DNA from: Variovorax sp. PBL-H6
Lineage (GTDB): Bacteria; Pseudomonadota; Gammaproteobacteria; Burkholderiales; Burkholderiaceae_C
Assembly: GCF_901827155.1 (NCBI RefSeq)
Contig: NZ_LR594659.1
Span: 992,001-1,056,000, forward strand
DNA length: 64,000 nucleotides
Direction of reading: 5' to 3'
Part shown: piece after piece, positions 16,801-27,248 of the stretch
Layout of the letters: every line of letters begins with the position of its first letter
Numbering within the stretch: position 1 is the stretch's first letter
Translations under genes and position numbers: made by a program
Notes under the pieces: generated by a model
What the model was told of the DNA's origin: nothing
The model's database searches: none
Seen by the model: the letters and a program-made list of their open reading frames with translations, nothing else

Positions 16801-18292
16801 TGTTGTCGTCGCCACCGGGCGTCGCAATGCCGAGGCGCGCAATGCGATAGCGGATCTGCCGCAGGCTGAGGCCCAGTCGCGCCGCGGCTGCGGTGCGGTT
16901 GAACCCGCTGTCCTGCAGCGCGCGCACGAGGATCTCGCGTTCCTGCTGATCCAGATAGCTTTGCAGGTCGCTCGGGACCGAGGCGGGCTTCGACGCAAGC
17001 GGCGCGGCCGGCGATTGTTCGGCCGGTGCCTGCACCACAGTCGCGGGCGGCGTGCTCGCCGGCTCCAACAGCGCAGCGCCGCTGGAGACATCGATGTGCA
17101 GCACATCGCCGTCGCTCAGGGCGACGGCCCGGTGCAGCAAGTTTTCGAGCTCGCGCACATTGCCGTTGAGCGGGTGCTGCGACAGCCGGTGCAGCACGTC
17201 GGGCGACAGTGCCGGGATCGGCATGCCGGCGTCGCGCGCTATCCGGGCCAGCAGCGCCTCGCAGAGCGCCGGCAGGTCCTCGCGGCGCTCGCGCAGCGCC
17301 GGCACCGCGATCTCGATCACGTTGAGACGATAGAAAAGGTCCTGGCGGAAGCGGCCGGCCTGCACCTCGGCCTGCAGGTCCTTGTGCGTGGCGCTCACGA
17401 TGCGCACGTCGACGGCGTCTTCCTGCGTCGAGCCGATCGGCCGCACGCTGCGTTCCTGGATCGCGCGCAGCAGCTTGGACTGCATCGCAAGCGGCAGGTC
17501 GCCGATCTCGTCGAGGAAGAGCGTGCCGCCGCGGGCGGCCTGGAAATAGCCGTCGCGGTCCTGCGAGGAACCGGTATAGGAGCCTTTTCTGGCGCCGAAG
17601 AATTCGGCCTCGAGCAGGTTCTCGGGAATGGCACCGCAGTTGACCGCGACGAAGGGGCCATCGCTGCGCTGGCTGCACGCATGCACCGCCCGCGCCGCCA
17701 ACTCCTTGCCGGTGCCGGACTCGCCGCGTACGAGCACCGGGGCCATGCCGCGCGCGACCTTGGCAATGCGGGACTTGACCTGACGCATCGGCTCGGAGTT
17801 GCCGACCAGCCTTTCGAGCGCCGCCGTGCCGACGTTGCCGATGGTCGCTGCCAGCTTGGTGCCGTTGCCCTCTGCCTGGCGCACTGGCCGCGCGGGCGCG
17901 CCCCGCGCCTGTACCGCCGAAGCCACGACGGTACGGAACTGCTTCAGGTCCACCGGCTTGGTCAGGTAGTCGAAGGCGCCCGCCTTCAGGGCCTCGACCG
18001 CGTTCTCTGCCGAGCCGTAGGCGGTCATCACCACGCAGCGCTCGCTGCGCTGCTCCTGCTGGATGCGCTGCAGGATCTCCATGCCCAGCCCGTCGGGCAG
18101 GCGCATGTCGGTGATCACGGCATCGAAGCGGCCCGCGTCCAGGTGTTCGCGTGCTTCCGACACGCTGCCTGCCGCCTCGACGCGGTAGCCCTCGCGCAGC
18201 AGCGTGAGCTCGTAGAGCGTGCGCAGGTCGGGCTCGTCGTCGACGACCAGGATCTGGGCGGGGCGCGGCGCGGGCGGATTGGGGCTGCTCAC
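16778..18292 (-). CDS. pilR: PilR-like sigma54-dependent response regulator
   Basis: A 504-residue NtrC-family regulator. An N-terminal receiver (ILVVDDEPDLRTLYELTLLREGY; phospho-acceptor Asp in VITDMRLPDG near residue 60) is followed by an AAA+ domain (GESGTGKELAARAVH; GGTLFLDEIGDLP; arginine-finger region) and a C-terminal Fis-type helix-turn-helix (NRTAAAARLGLSLRQIRYRI). The sigma54-contact loop reads GSYTGS rather than GAFTGA. The position directly after a six-helix sensor kinase matches PilS-PilR, which activates type IV pilin transcription; no pilin gene is in the window. The gene starts four bases after the pilS stop. Confidence 0.88.
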   Translation of the reverse strand: MSSPNPPAPRPAQILVVDDEPDLRTLYELTLLREGYRVEAAGSVSEAREHLDAGRFDAVITDMRLPDGLGMEILQRIQQEQRSERCVVMTAYGSAENAVEALKAGAFDYLTKPVDLKQFRTVVASAVQARGAPARPVRQAEGNGTKLAATIGNVGTAALERLVGNSEPMRQVKSRIAKVARGMAPVLVRGESGTGKELAARAVHACSQRSDGPFVAVNCGAIPENLLEAEFFGARKGSYTGSSQDRDGYFQAARGGTLFLDEIGDLPLAMQSKLLRAIQERSVRPIGSTQEDAVDVRIVSATHKDLQAEVQAGRFRQDLFYRLNVIEIAVPALRERREDLPALCEALLARIARDAGMPIPALSPDVLHRLSQHPLNGNVRELENLLHRAVALSDGDVLHIDVSSGAALLEPASTPPATVVQAPAEQSPAAPLASKPASVPSDLQSYLDQQEREILVRALQDSGFNRTAAAARLGLSLRQIRYRIARLGIATPGGDDNNGSGTDD

Positions 18293-18296
18293 GGCG

Positions 18297-19991
18297 CTAT
18301 TGTGTCAGCCCGACTTCGCCTGGCATGAAGACGACGGCGAATTCATTTCCCTCCGGCCCGCCTGCAGGCAGGGCGCGGCGCTCGTAGCCGATGGTGGCGC
18401 CATGGCGCTCGCACAGCTCGCGGCACAGATAGAGGCCGAGGCCGCTGGAGCGGCTCTCGGACGAAAAGAAGGGCTCGAACAGATGGCGCTGCACCGCGGG
18501 CTCGAGCGGCGCACCATCGCTCCACACCTGAAGGCTGGCGCGACCGGCAGCGTTCAGCCGCGTCGCCACCTGGATCGAGCCGTCGCGCGCGCCGGCGTAG
18601 CGCGCCGCGTTGTCGAGCAGGTTCACCAGGATGCGCCGCAAGTGCTCGATGTCGAAGCGCACCACGCTGCCGGGCGCCTCGAGGACCAGCAACACGCCCT
18701 GGCGCTGCGTTTGCCGCACCCACTCCTCGGCCAGCGTGCGCACTGTCGGATCGAGCACCAGCTGCTCCCCCAGCGGCAGCACGCGCTGTTGACGAGCCCG
18801 CGCGACGTCGAGCACGTCGTCGACGATGCGCGACAGGCGCTGTGCGTTCTGCTGGACCATGGTCGTCAGCCGCCGATGACCCGGATCGACCAGGTCCTCG
18901 CCCAGCAGCGCGCTGGCCTGGGTGATGGCGGCAAGTGGGTTGCGGATCTCGTGCGCGACCGCGGCCGACATGCGCCCCATGGCCGCGAGCTTTTCGGTGC
19001 GAATGCGTGCCTCGAGCTCGCGCAGATCCTGCAGGAACATCACGCACAGGCTCTCGATACCGCGATCGGCCGCGCGCGTGAGCCGGGTGCGCACCCGCAC
19101 CTCGCGCGGCGCGCCTTGGGCCTGCGCGATCGGGATCTCGCGCGACTGCGGTGAGCGCCGCGCGAAGGTATTGCGCGCAATCGCGGCCAGTGGCATCCAG
19201 GCCGGCTGCGTGCCCAGCGTGAAGGGCAGCTCGAGTTGGGCCAGTCCCTGCCCGAGGATCGCGTCGGCCGCGGGGTTGGCTGCGTGCACCTGGCCCTTGG
19301 CGTCGATCACGAGCACGCCTTCGCTGAGCGTTTCGATCACGAGGTCGTTCACCAGGGCATGCATCTGCGCCGTGCCCCGGTTGCGATGCGCCAATGCCTC
19401 CTCGCGCATCAGGCGCCGCGCCAGCTCGTGCGCCAGCAGCGCCACCACGAACAGGCCGGTGCCGGTCAGCGCGGCCTGCACGAAGCGCGCCGAAGGTTCT
19501 GCCTGCTGCTGCAGCCAGTACCAGCCGGCATGCGCCAGCAGCAGCAGGGTGACGATGGCCGTGGTGCCCAGGCCGACGGCTCCGCTGCCCAACACGGCGC
19601 CCATCAGCACCGGCAGGGCGAACAGCGGCGTGTAGTTGATGCTGCCCACCTGCAGCAGCTGCAGTGCGCTGAAGACCACCAGGTCGACGCCGATCGTCGA
19701 CAGCCAGGCCGTGCCGAAGCGCCGCACCGGCGGCTGGAAGTGCGCATAGCGCGCGACCAGCAGAGTGGCGACCACATAGCCGCCCGTCAGCGCAACGACG
19801 ATCGGCTGCACGGCCTGTCCTAGCGCCAGCACGAGGGCCTGGAGTAGCAGCAGCACGACGGCGACGCAGCTGCGCGCGGTCACGAAGCCGCGCCACAAGC
19901 GCAGCAGGGCCGAGCTTTCGCGGCCGGGCGCCTGGTCGAGCGGCGTCCAGTCGGTCCTGGTCTCTGCGCGCGACCAGAGGAAAGTGCTCAT
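18297..19991 (-). CDS. pilS: PilS-like sensor histidine kinase
   Basis: A 564-residue inner-membrane kinase. The N-terminal half has about six hydrophobic helices (residues about 35-190), as in Pseudomonas PilS. A PAS-like segment (ALVNDLVIETLSEGVLVIDAKGQV) precedes the dimerisation helix with the phospho-acceptor His in AAVAHEIRNPLAAITQASALL, and an ATPase domain with N, G1 and G2 boxes (NLLDNAARYAG, SSGLGLYLCRELC). The partner is pilR. Its ATG overlaps the stop of an upstream 40-codon mini-ORF (ATGA), suggesting translational coupling. Confidence 0.88.
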   Translation of the reverse strand: MSTFLWSRAETRTDWTPLDQAPGRESSALLRLWRGFVTARSCVAVVLLLLQALVLALGQAVQPIVVALTGGYVVATLLVARYAHFQPPVRRFGTAWLSTIGVDLVVFSALQLLQVGSINYTPLFALPVLMGAVLGSGAVGLGTTAIVTLLLLAHAGWYWLQQQAEPSARFVQAALTGTGLFVVALLAHELARRLMREEALAHRNRGTAQMHALVNDLVIETLSEGVLVIDAKGQVHAANPAADAILGQGLAQLELPFTLGTQPAWMPLAAIARNTFARRSPQSREIPIAQAQGAPREVRVRTRLTRAADRGIESLCVMFLQDLRELEARIRTEKLAAMGRMSAAVAHEIRNPLAAITQASALLGEDLVDPGHRRLTTMVQQNAQRLSRIVDDVLDVARARQQRVLPLGEQLVLDPTVRTLAEEWVRQTQRQGVLLVLEAPGSVVRFDIEHLRRILVNLLDNAARYAGARDGSIQVATRLNAAGRASLQVWSDGAPLEPAVQRHLFEPFFSSESRSSGLGLYLCRELCERHGATIGYERRALPAGGPEGNEFAVVFMPGEVGLTQ

Positions 19992-20110
19992 CGGGCAACT
20001 TCCGTCTTGCGGGCTGCGCTGCCGGTGGCCTTCGGAGCGGCCCGGCAGCTCACTGCACCTTCGCCTTGGGCTGCGGTGCTATTCGCCTTCGGAGCGGCCG
20101 TGCGGCTCAT
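19988..20110 (-). CDS. MSR-type coupling mini-ORF, copy 1 (before pilS)
   Basis: A 40-codon ORF starting MSRTAAPKANST, with an internal second unit (CRAAPKATGSAA) and ending KTEVAR. Its TGA overlaps the pilS ATG, and GGAAG in its last codons could serve as the pilS ribosome-binding site. The start lies 14 bases after the stop of the PP0621-like gene. It has the same length as copy 2 (53579-53701) and shares an identical stretch of more than 30 bases at its start with that copy. The unusual composition and repetition argue for a dispersed element rather than a conventional gene; whether the peptide is made is unknown. Confidence 0.6.
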   Translation of the reverse strand: MSRTAAPKANSTAAQGEGAVSCRAAPKATGSAARKTEVAR

Positions 20111-20124
20111 GGATGGAGCCCCGA

Positions 20125-20373
20125 TCAGTGCGTTGCCGCCCTGCGATGCGCCGCGCTGCAGTACGCCGTGCCATCGGCACCGCGCAGCGCGTCGCTGGCC
20201 GGCAGGTGCAGCCCGCAATGCGCGCAGCGCAGCATGGCTTGCGGAGGCCCGATGCTGTCCGGTGGAGGCGCAGGAGGGCGCGGCGGCGTGCGCGACTGCA
20301 GCTCTTCGCGCCGCCCCTTGCGCCAGAGCCATACCGCCACCAGGATGATCGCGAGGACCAGCAGGTATTTCAT
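20125..20373 (-). CDS. PP0621-like small membrane protein
   Basis: An 82-residue protein with one N-terminal transmembrane helix (KYLLVLAIILVAVWLW), a basic RKGRR stop-transfer, a Pro-rich linker and a C-terminal CAHCGLHLPASDAL segment followed by YCSAAHR. The Cys/His arrangement (CxxC...C..H) suggests a small metal-binding knuckle. It resembles the uncharacterised PP0621 family often found between a CcsA/YpjD-like gene and pilS in betaproteobacteria. Its ATG overlaps the upstream gene's stop (ATGA at 20370-20373). Confidence 0.8.
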   Translation of the reverse strand: MKYLLVLAIILVAVWLWRKGRREELQSRTPPRPPAPPPDSIGPPQAMLRCAHCGLHLPASDALRGADGTAYCSAAHRRAATH

Positions 20374-21179
20374 GTCGCTGCGCGCCCCAGTACCACCTCG
20401 AGCACGAAGCGCGACCCCACATAGGCCAGCAGCAGCAGGGCGGCGCCGGCATAGAGCACGCGTCGCGCGGTGCGGCCACGCCAGCCGAAGCGTGCCCGCC
20501 CGATCAGCAGCACCGCGAAGCTGATCCAGGCAAGCACCGAGAACACGGTCTTGTGGTCCCATTTCCAGCCTCGCGCATTGGCGCCGTATAGCTGCTCGCT
20601 GAACAGCAGCCCGGCGAGCAGGGTGGCCGACAGCAGCACGAAGCCGGCGGTCACGAAGCGAAAGGTCAGCCGCTCCATGGTGAGCAGGGGCACGCCCGCC
20701 TGCGGTTCGGTGGCCAGCCGGATCTGCTTCTCGGCGCGCGTCATGAGCCAGGCGTGGATGACCGCCGCGCCGAACAGTCCGTACGAGGCGATGCCCAGCG
20801 CCAGGTGCAAGGGCAGCCAGGGCGAGGCCGAGACGTGCAGTGGCGTACCCGGAAAGATCATCGCGAGCAGCACGGCCGCCGCGCCCAGCACCGCGAGCAC
20901 GCGCCGAACCTTGAGTTGCGGATAGAGGCGGCTTTCGATCGCGTAGACGGTCATCACCAGCCACCCGGTCACCGACAGCGCCGGTGCGAAGCCGAAGCGC
21001 GGGTCGCCGCCGACCAGCGACCAGGCGAGCACGCAGGCGTGCAGCACCCAGGCCAGGCCGAGCATCCATTGCGTGGAAGGCCGCCCGAGCAAGGAAGAGG
21101 CTGCGGCAGTGGCGCCGTAGGCGGCGGCGGTGGCGATGCCCAGCGCCACGCCGAGTGGAGAGGGGATCGCTAAAATCAT
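20370..21179 (-). CDS. CcsA/YpjD-like cytochrome c assembly family membrane protein
   Basis: A 269-residue polytopic protein with about eight hydrophobic helices. It carries the tryptophan-rich WKWDHKTVFSVLAWISFA stretch and conserved His residues (for example LPLHLALGIASYG) of the CcsA/HemX family, which handles haem in system II cytochrome c maturation; E. coli YpjD is the closest named type. Stand-alone YpjD proteins lack an established function. The start at 21179 lies at the edge of a divergent region with ffh, where TAAAAT (21171-21176) may be the ffh -10. Confidence 0.85.
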   Translation of the reverse strand: MILAIPSPLGVALGIATAAAYGATAAASSLLGRPSTQWMLGLAWVLHACVLAWSLVGGDPRFGFAPALSVTGWLVMTVYAIESRLYPQLKVRRVLAVLGAAAVLLAMIFPGTPLHVSASPWLPLHLALGIASYGLFGAAVIHAWLMTRAEKQIRLATEPQAGVPLLTMERLTFRFVTAGFVLLSATLLAGLLFSEQLYGANARGWKWDHKTVFSVLAWISFAVLLIGRARFGWRGRTARRVLYAGAALLLLAYVGSRFVLEVVLGRAAT

Positions 21180-21267
21180 CGGTCGGAGTTTAGCGTCTCG
21201 CCTTTGCGTGGTCCTTCGCGAGGACGCCCCCGCTCCCCACCTACCGATCCCGCCCGCGGGAAACACC

Positions 21268-22656
21268 ATGGCCAGCGCCCTCACCGAAAAATTCTCACGC
21301 CTCGTCAAGCAGGTCAGCGGACAGGCCCGCATCACCGAAGCCAATGTGCAGGACATGCTGCGCGAGGTGCGCATGGCCCTGCTGGAGGCCGACGTCGCAC
21401 TCCCAGTGGTGCGCGACTTCGTGGCCCGCGTCAAGGACAAGGCGATGGGCCAGGAGGTGCTGGGCTCGCTCAAGCCCGGCCAGGCGCTCGTGGGCATCGT
21501 CAACCGCGAGCTCGCCGCGACCATGGGCGAAGGCGTGGCAGACATCAACCTGGTGGCGCAACCGCCCGCCGTGATCCTGATGGCCGGCCTGCAGGGCGCC
21601 GGCAAGACCACCACCACGGCCAAGCTGGCCAAGCACCTGATCGAGAAGCGCAAGAAGAAAGTGCTCACCGTCTCGGGCGACGTGTATCGGCCGGCGGCCA
21701 TCGAGCAGCTCAAGACCGTCACGAAACAGGCCGGGGCCGAGTGGTTCCCGAGCACGCCCGACCAGAAGCCGCTCGACATCGCCCGCGCGGCGCTCGATCA
21801 CGCCCGGCGCCATTTCTTCGATGTGCTGCTGGTCGACACGGCCGGACGCCTCGCCATCGACGAGGTGTTGATGAACGAGATCCAGCAACTGCACGCGGCG
21901 CTGAACCCTGTCGAGACGCTGTTCGTGGTCGACGCGATGCAGGGACAGGATGCGATCAATACCGCCAAGGCCTTCAAGGAGGCGCTGCCGCTGACCGGCA
22001 TCGTTCTCACCAAGACCGACGGCGACTCGCGAGGCGGCGCCGCGCTGTCGGTGCGGCAGGTGACGGGTGTGCCGATCAAGTTCGCGGGTGTCAGCGAAAA
22101 GATCGACGGCCTGGAGGTATTCGACGCCGAGCGCCATGCCGGTCGCATCCTCGGCATGGGCGACATCGTGGCGCTCGTCGAGCAGGTCACGGCCGGCGTC
22201 GACGTCGCCGCGGCACAGAAGCTGGCTGCCAAGGTCAAGAGCGGCGCGGGCTTCGACCTGAACGACTTCCTCGGCCAGCTGCAGCAAATGAAGCAGATGG
22301 GCGGGCTGTCCAGCATCATGGACAAGCTGCCGCAGCAGCTGGCCGCCAAGGCCACCGATGCCGACATGAACCGCGCGGAGCGCGACATCCGGCGCAAGGA
22401 GGGCATCATCAACAGCATGACGCCGCTGGAGCGGCGCAAGCCGGAGCTGCTGAAGGCCACCCGCAAGCGGCGCATCGCGGCCGGGGCGGGGGTGCAGGTT
22501 CAAGAGGTGAACCGGCTGCTCAACGAGTTCGAGCAGATGCAGCAGATGATGAAGAAGATGAAGGGCGGCGGTTTGATGAAGATGATGAAGCGCATGGGCG
22601 GCATGAAGGGGCTGCCTGGCATGGGCGGAGGCGGGGGCGGCATGCCGCGCTTCTGA
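21268..22656 (+). CDS. ffh: signal recognition particle protein Ffh
   Basis: A 462-residue GTPase that binds 4.5S RNA and signal sequences and delivers ribosomes to FtsY. An N domain (residues 1-85) precedes the G domain with GLQGAGKTTTTAKLAKHL near residue 107, DVYRPAAIEQL, DTAGRL and TKTDGDSRGGAAL. The M domain ends in a Met-rich tail (MQQMMKKMKGGGLMKMMKRMGG). The length fits E. coli Ffh (453). ATG 21268 begins the canonical MASALTEKFSRLVKQVSG. A bidirectional terminator follows. Confidence 0.97.
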   Translation: MASALTEKFSRLVKQVSGQARITEANVQDMLREVRMALLEADVALPVVRDFVARVKDKAMGQEVLGSLKPGQALVGIVNRELAATMGEGVADINLVAQPPAVILMAGLQGAGKTTTTAKLAKHLIEKRKKKVLTVSGDVYRPAAIEQLKTVTKQAGAEWFPSTPDQKPLDIARAALDHARRHFFDVLLVDTAGRLAIDEVLMNEIQQLHAALNPVETLFVVDAMQGQDAINTAKAFKEALPLTGIVLTKTDGDSRGGAALSVRQVTGVPIKFAGVSEKIDGLEVFDAERHAGRILGMGDIVALVEQVTAGVDVAAAQKLAAKVKSGAGFDLNDFLGQLQQMKQMGGLSSIMDKLPQQLAAKATDADMNRAERDIRRKEGIINSMTPLERRKPELLKATRKRRIAAGAGVQVQEVNRLLNEFEQMQQMMKKMKGGGLMKMMKRMGGMKGLPGMGGGGGGMPRF

Positions 22657-22691
22657 CTTCGCTCCCCGCCCCTTCGCGGTGAGGCGCAAAG

Positions 22692-22720
22692 AAAAAGCCC
22701 GCTGATCGAGCGGGCTTTTT
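22692..22720. terminator. bidirectional terminator between ffh and opgH
   Basis: AAAAAGCCCGCT (22692-22703) and AGCGGGCTTTTT (22709-22720) form a perfect 12-base stem with a five-base loop. The A-rich and T-rich ends let it terminate the convergent ffh and opgH transcripts. Confidence 0.92.
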
Positions 22721-22736
22721 CATGGGCGGCGAACCG

Positions 22737-24731
22737 TCAGGCGCGTGCCAGCCTCACAGCGTGCATCCACGCCCTGCGCAACACCGCCGGGGAACGCGAC
22801 TCCTCGGGAATCACCAGGAAGCCGCGGTCGCGCATTGCATTGCCGAGCGCGATCTGGCTGGTCAGCACGGTCAGCGGGATGGCCAGCAGCAGCGGCAGTC
22901 CAACCGGCATCAGCCAGACCAGCGCGCTGGCGTCGATCAGCGCAATGCCCACCGCCAGGGCGGCAATGACCAGCGACATCGGCGCGAGTTGGCTGAAAGC
23001 AATGCGCCACGGCACGGCGGCGGCTTCCCGAGGCGGCGACTTCCAGTCGAGCTTGATGCCGGTAAGCGCCACTACCACGAACAGCGAGTGGGCCAGCATG
23101 CGCACAGGCGCCTGCACGATGGCCAGCGCGCTTTCAAGTGCCGCGCTCTTGAGCAGGCCGCCGACACCGCCGTACTGGCGCTGCTCGCGACGCAGCACCA
23201 CCGCTGCAATGCCGAGCATGCGCGGCAGGAACAGCAGGCACAAGGTCCACAGCCAGAGCCCGGCCAGTTCCATCGGCATTGCCAGCCAATGCGCGACCAC
23301 GCTCGAGCCCGTGAGCCACAGAGCCGTGCCAAGTGTCAGGAACGCAAGCCACATCGGCGCGGAGGCATAAGCCATGGTGCCGGTAACGAACATCGCGCGG
23401 TGCACCGGGTGCAGGCCGGGCTCGGCCATGAGGCGAGCGTTCTGCAGGTTGCCCTGGCACCAGCGGCGATCACGCTGCAGCTCGGCCAGCAGGTCCGGCG
23501 GTTGCTGCTCGTAGCTGCCGACCAGGTCGGCAACCAGCCACACGTGGTAGCCGGCGCGGCGCATCAGCCCAGCCTCGACAAAGTCGTGCGACATGATGCC
23601 GCCCGACATGCCGCCGGTGCCCTTGATCGGTGCCAGCGCGCAGTGCTGCATGAAGGGCTCGACGCGGATGATGGCGTTGTGGCCCCAGTAGTGCGACTCG
23701 CCGAGTTGCCAGAACTGCATGCCCAGCGTGAACAGGCGGCCCGTCACGCGCGAGGCGAACTGCTGGGCGCGAGCGTGCAGGGTGACGTGGCCGATGGCCT
23801 GCGTCGCGGTCTGGATGATGCCGGCCGTCGGATTGGCCTCCATCAGCTTGACCATCGACGTCAGGCAGTCGCCGCTCATCACGCTGTCGGCATCGAGCAC
23901 CACCATGTAGCGATAGTCCTTGCCCCAGCGGCGGCAGAAGTCGGCCACGTTGCCGGCCTTGCGGTGGGTGCGGCGCTTGCGCAGGCGGTAATACACCTCG
24001 ACCTGCGGCTGGTTCGGGCTGTCGGCCAACGCGGCGCGCAGATCTTCCCAGGCGGCGCGCTCGGCGGCGGCGACCTCGGGCGTGTAGCTGTCGGACAGCA
24101 CGAAGACGTCGAACTGCCGCGCATGACCGGTCGCGGCCACCGATTCGCAGGTCGCGCGCAGGCCGGCAAAGACCGTGGCCACGTCCTCGTTGCAGATCGG
24201 CATGATGATCGCCGTGCGCGCTTCCGGGTTCATCGGGTGGTCGGCGACCTGTTTGGCCGATAGCGCGTGTTTGTCCCCGCGCACAGCGACGTAAAAGCCC
24301 ATGAGCGCAGTCACGAAGCCGGTCACCACCCAGCCCGAGAGCAGACCGTAGAGCGCGATCTGGCTGTATTCGAGCCAGAGGTTGTCGTAGTCGGGCTGCA
24401 CGCGGGCGAACAGCGTGGAGGCCACGACCGTGCTGAACAGTGTCAGCGCCATGAAGGCCATGCGGCGTTGCTGGGCCGCGCGTTCCCACGCCTGCGAGCG
24501 TCGCGGCGCGTGGGATGCGCCGGCTGCGGCCTTGCCGCCGGCGCCGAGCTTGACCAGCAGTGCCGTGCCGATGCTGTTCCAAAAGCCGCGCCAGGGGCGT
24601 GGGGCCATGGAGCCGCGGTTGATCGGCGGCGCTGTCACCGAGTTGGGATGGCGTTCTTCACGCAGCACGCTGCGGCGGGAGAAATCCGCCTCGGTGAGAA
24701 CGTTGAGCTGGGAGAAATCGTTGGGCTTCAT
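22737..24731 (-). CDS. opgH: osmoregulated periplasmic glucan glucosyltransferase
   Basis: A 664-residue inner-membrane GT2 enzyme (MdoH/OpgH) that polymerises glucose from UDP-glucose and exports the backbone of osmoregulated periplasmic glucans. Two N-terminal helices (around MAFMALTLFSTVVASTLF and ALYGLLSGWVVTGFVTALMGF) precede the catalytic domain with IIMPICNEDVATVFAGL, VLDADSVMSGDCL and the QRDRRWCQGNLQN motif, then several C-terminal helices. ATG 24731 is taken as start; an in-frame GTG at 24800 would add 23 residues. The usual partner opgG (mdoG) is not adjacent, which is unusual for this locus. Confidence 0.93.
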   Translation of the reverse strand: MKPNDFSQLNVLTEADFSRRSVLREERHPNSVTAPPINRGSMAPRPWRGFWNSIGTALLVKLGAGGKAAAGASHAPRRSQAWERAAQQRRMAFMALTLFSTVVASTLFARVQPDYDNLWLEYSQIALYGLLSGWVVTGFVTALMGFYVAVRGDKHALSAKQVADHPMNPEARTAIIMPICNEDVATVFAGLRATCESVAATGHARQFDVFVLSDSYTPEVAAAERAAWEDLRAALADSPNQPQVEVYYRLRKRRTHRKAGNVADFCRRWGKDYRYMVVLDADSVMSGDCLTSMVKLMEANPTAGIIQTATQAIGHVTLHARAQQFASRVTGRLFTLGMQFWQLGESHYWGHNAIIRVEPFMQHCALAPIKGTGGMSGGIMSHDFVEAGLMRRAGYHVWLVADLVGSYEQQPPDLLAELQRDRRWCQGNLQNARLMAEPGLHPVHRAMFVTGTMAYASAPMWLAFLTLGTALWLTGSSVVAHWLAMPMELAGLWLWTLCLLFLPRMLGIAAVVLRREQRQYGGVGGLLKSAALESALAIVQAPVRMLAHSLFVVVALTGIKLDWKSPPREAAAVPWRIAFSQLAPMSLVIAALAVGIALIDASALVWLMPVGLPLLLAIPLTVLTSQIALGNAMRDRGFLVIPEESRSPAVLRRAWMHAVRLARA

Positions 24732-25119
24732 GTGCGGCTCATCAACGTTGCTTGTCGACGGAAGGGGTGTCGCCAATCGCCGGAAGACGCTTGAAGACAC
24801 AGTCCGGTGCCGCGCCGCCGGCGTTGCTCAGGCCAGCAGGCGGATGACCCGCGGCGCGGGACCGCGAGAGGGAAAACTGCTTTTGACGCAGGCCGTCGCG
24901 CTGCGGACGCAGTGCGAAAGATGGGCTGGTAAGTGCTGTCATGCCCTTCTTAGGGCAAACCCCGTGCCAGCCTCGAAAAAGCCTTTTAGATCAAGGGCTT
25001 GCGCCTGATCGGCAGTCCCCGGGGCGGTTTTTGAAACCAAAAGGCCACCAAAAACCCCGAATCTGTCGCCGGTTCCCGACAGCCTCGGTAAAGCCTGCGT
25101 TAATTCGCAGCAAAATCAA
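24732..25119. other. intergenic region upstream of opgH
   Basis: About 390 bases separate the opgH ATG from the end of the sigma54-type regulator. I see no gene with coding character and a ribosome-binding site here. The region is locally more A/T-rich around 25020-25130 and should hold the opgH promoter, but no convincing -35/-10 pair or operator was identified. Confidence 0.5.
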
Positions 25120-26549
<1,430 letters not shown>

Positions 26550-26553
<4 letters not shown>

Positions 26554-27215
26554 GGTGCGGGCTTCGGAGCCGCCGGCGCGACCGGTGGTGGCGGGCTGTT
26601 GGGGCGCGAGAAGCTGCGCTCGATGGCACGCAGCGCCTCGATGCGGTCGCTCAGCTGGTCGATGCGTCGCTGGCTGTCTCGCACCTGCTGCGCCTGCCGG
26701 TCGCGCTCGTCCTCGACGCGTCGCTGCTCCTGGTAGCGCGCCGCCAGCAACCGGGCAAGCGGGTGCAGGGGCTGGGCTTCGCTCGCCGAATTCGCGATCA
26801 CGCGCTGCACCAGGCCAAGCGCCCGCGCGAGGTCGGCCGGCACGCGCGTTTGCGAGAGCAGCAGTGCCAGCTGCATCTGCACCAGGGGCTGCTCGCCCGG
26901 CTCACCCAGGCGTGAAATCTCGTTGGCAAGCTCGTTGCCGCCAAGAGGGCGCACCTTGTCGGCGTAACCGAGCAGGGCGGCCACCGGGCCCTGCGTGAGC
27001 TGAGTGAAGACCAGCGCCGGCTGCGTGGCCGGCGCCATCGGTTCGGCCTCGACCGGCTGCACAGGCGGCGGCGGGGGCGGAGGCGGTGGCGGCGGCCGCA
27101 CGGCCACTGGTTCCGGCGGGGGCTTGAGCGGGGCGGCGCATGCAGCGAGCAGCAGCGGCATGACGAGGACGGTCATGGCGAATGCGGATCTGCGAGCGAT
27201 CGGACTGAAGAGCAT
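26550..27215 (-). CDS. QseG-like outer-membrane lipoprotein
   Basis: A 221-residue lipoprotein with an N-terminal signal and lipobox (LLLAAC, Cys near residue 26), followed by a run of about 11 prolines, a middle helical region and a C-terminal coiled-coil-like segment (YQEQRRVEDERDRQAQQVRDSQRRIDQL), then a Pro/Ala tail. In E. coli the gene between glrK (qseE) and glrR (qseF) encodes QseG/YfhG, a lipoprotein that modulates the kinase; position and features here match that role. ATG 27215 is preferred to an upstream TTG. The stop overlaps glrR (ATGA). Confidence 0.8.
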
Positions 27216-27248
27216 GGGTCGGAGCAAACGCTTGAAGGGGGGCTGTGG

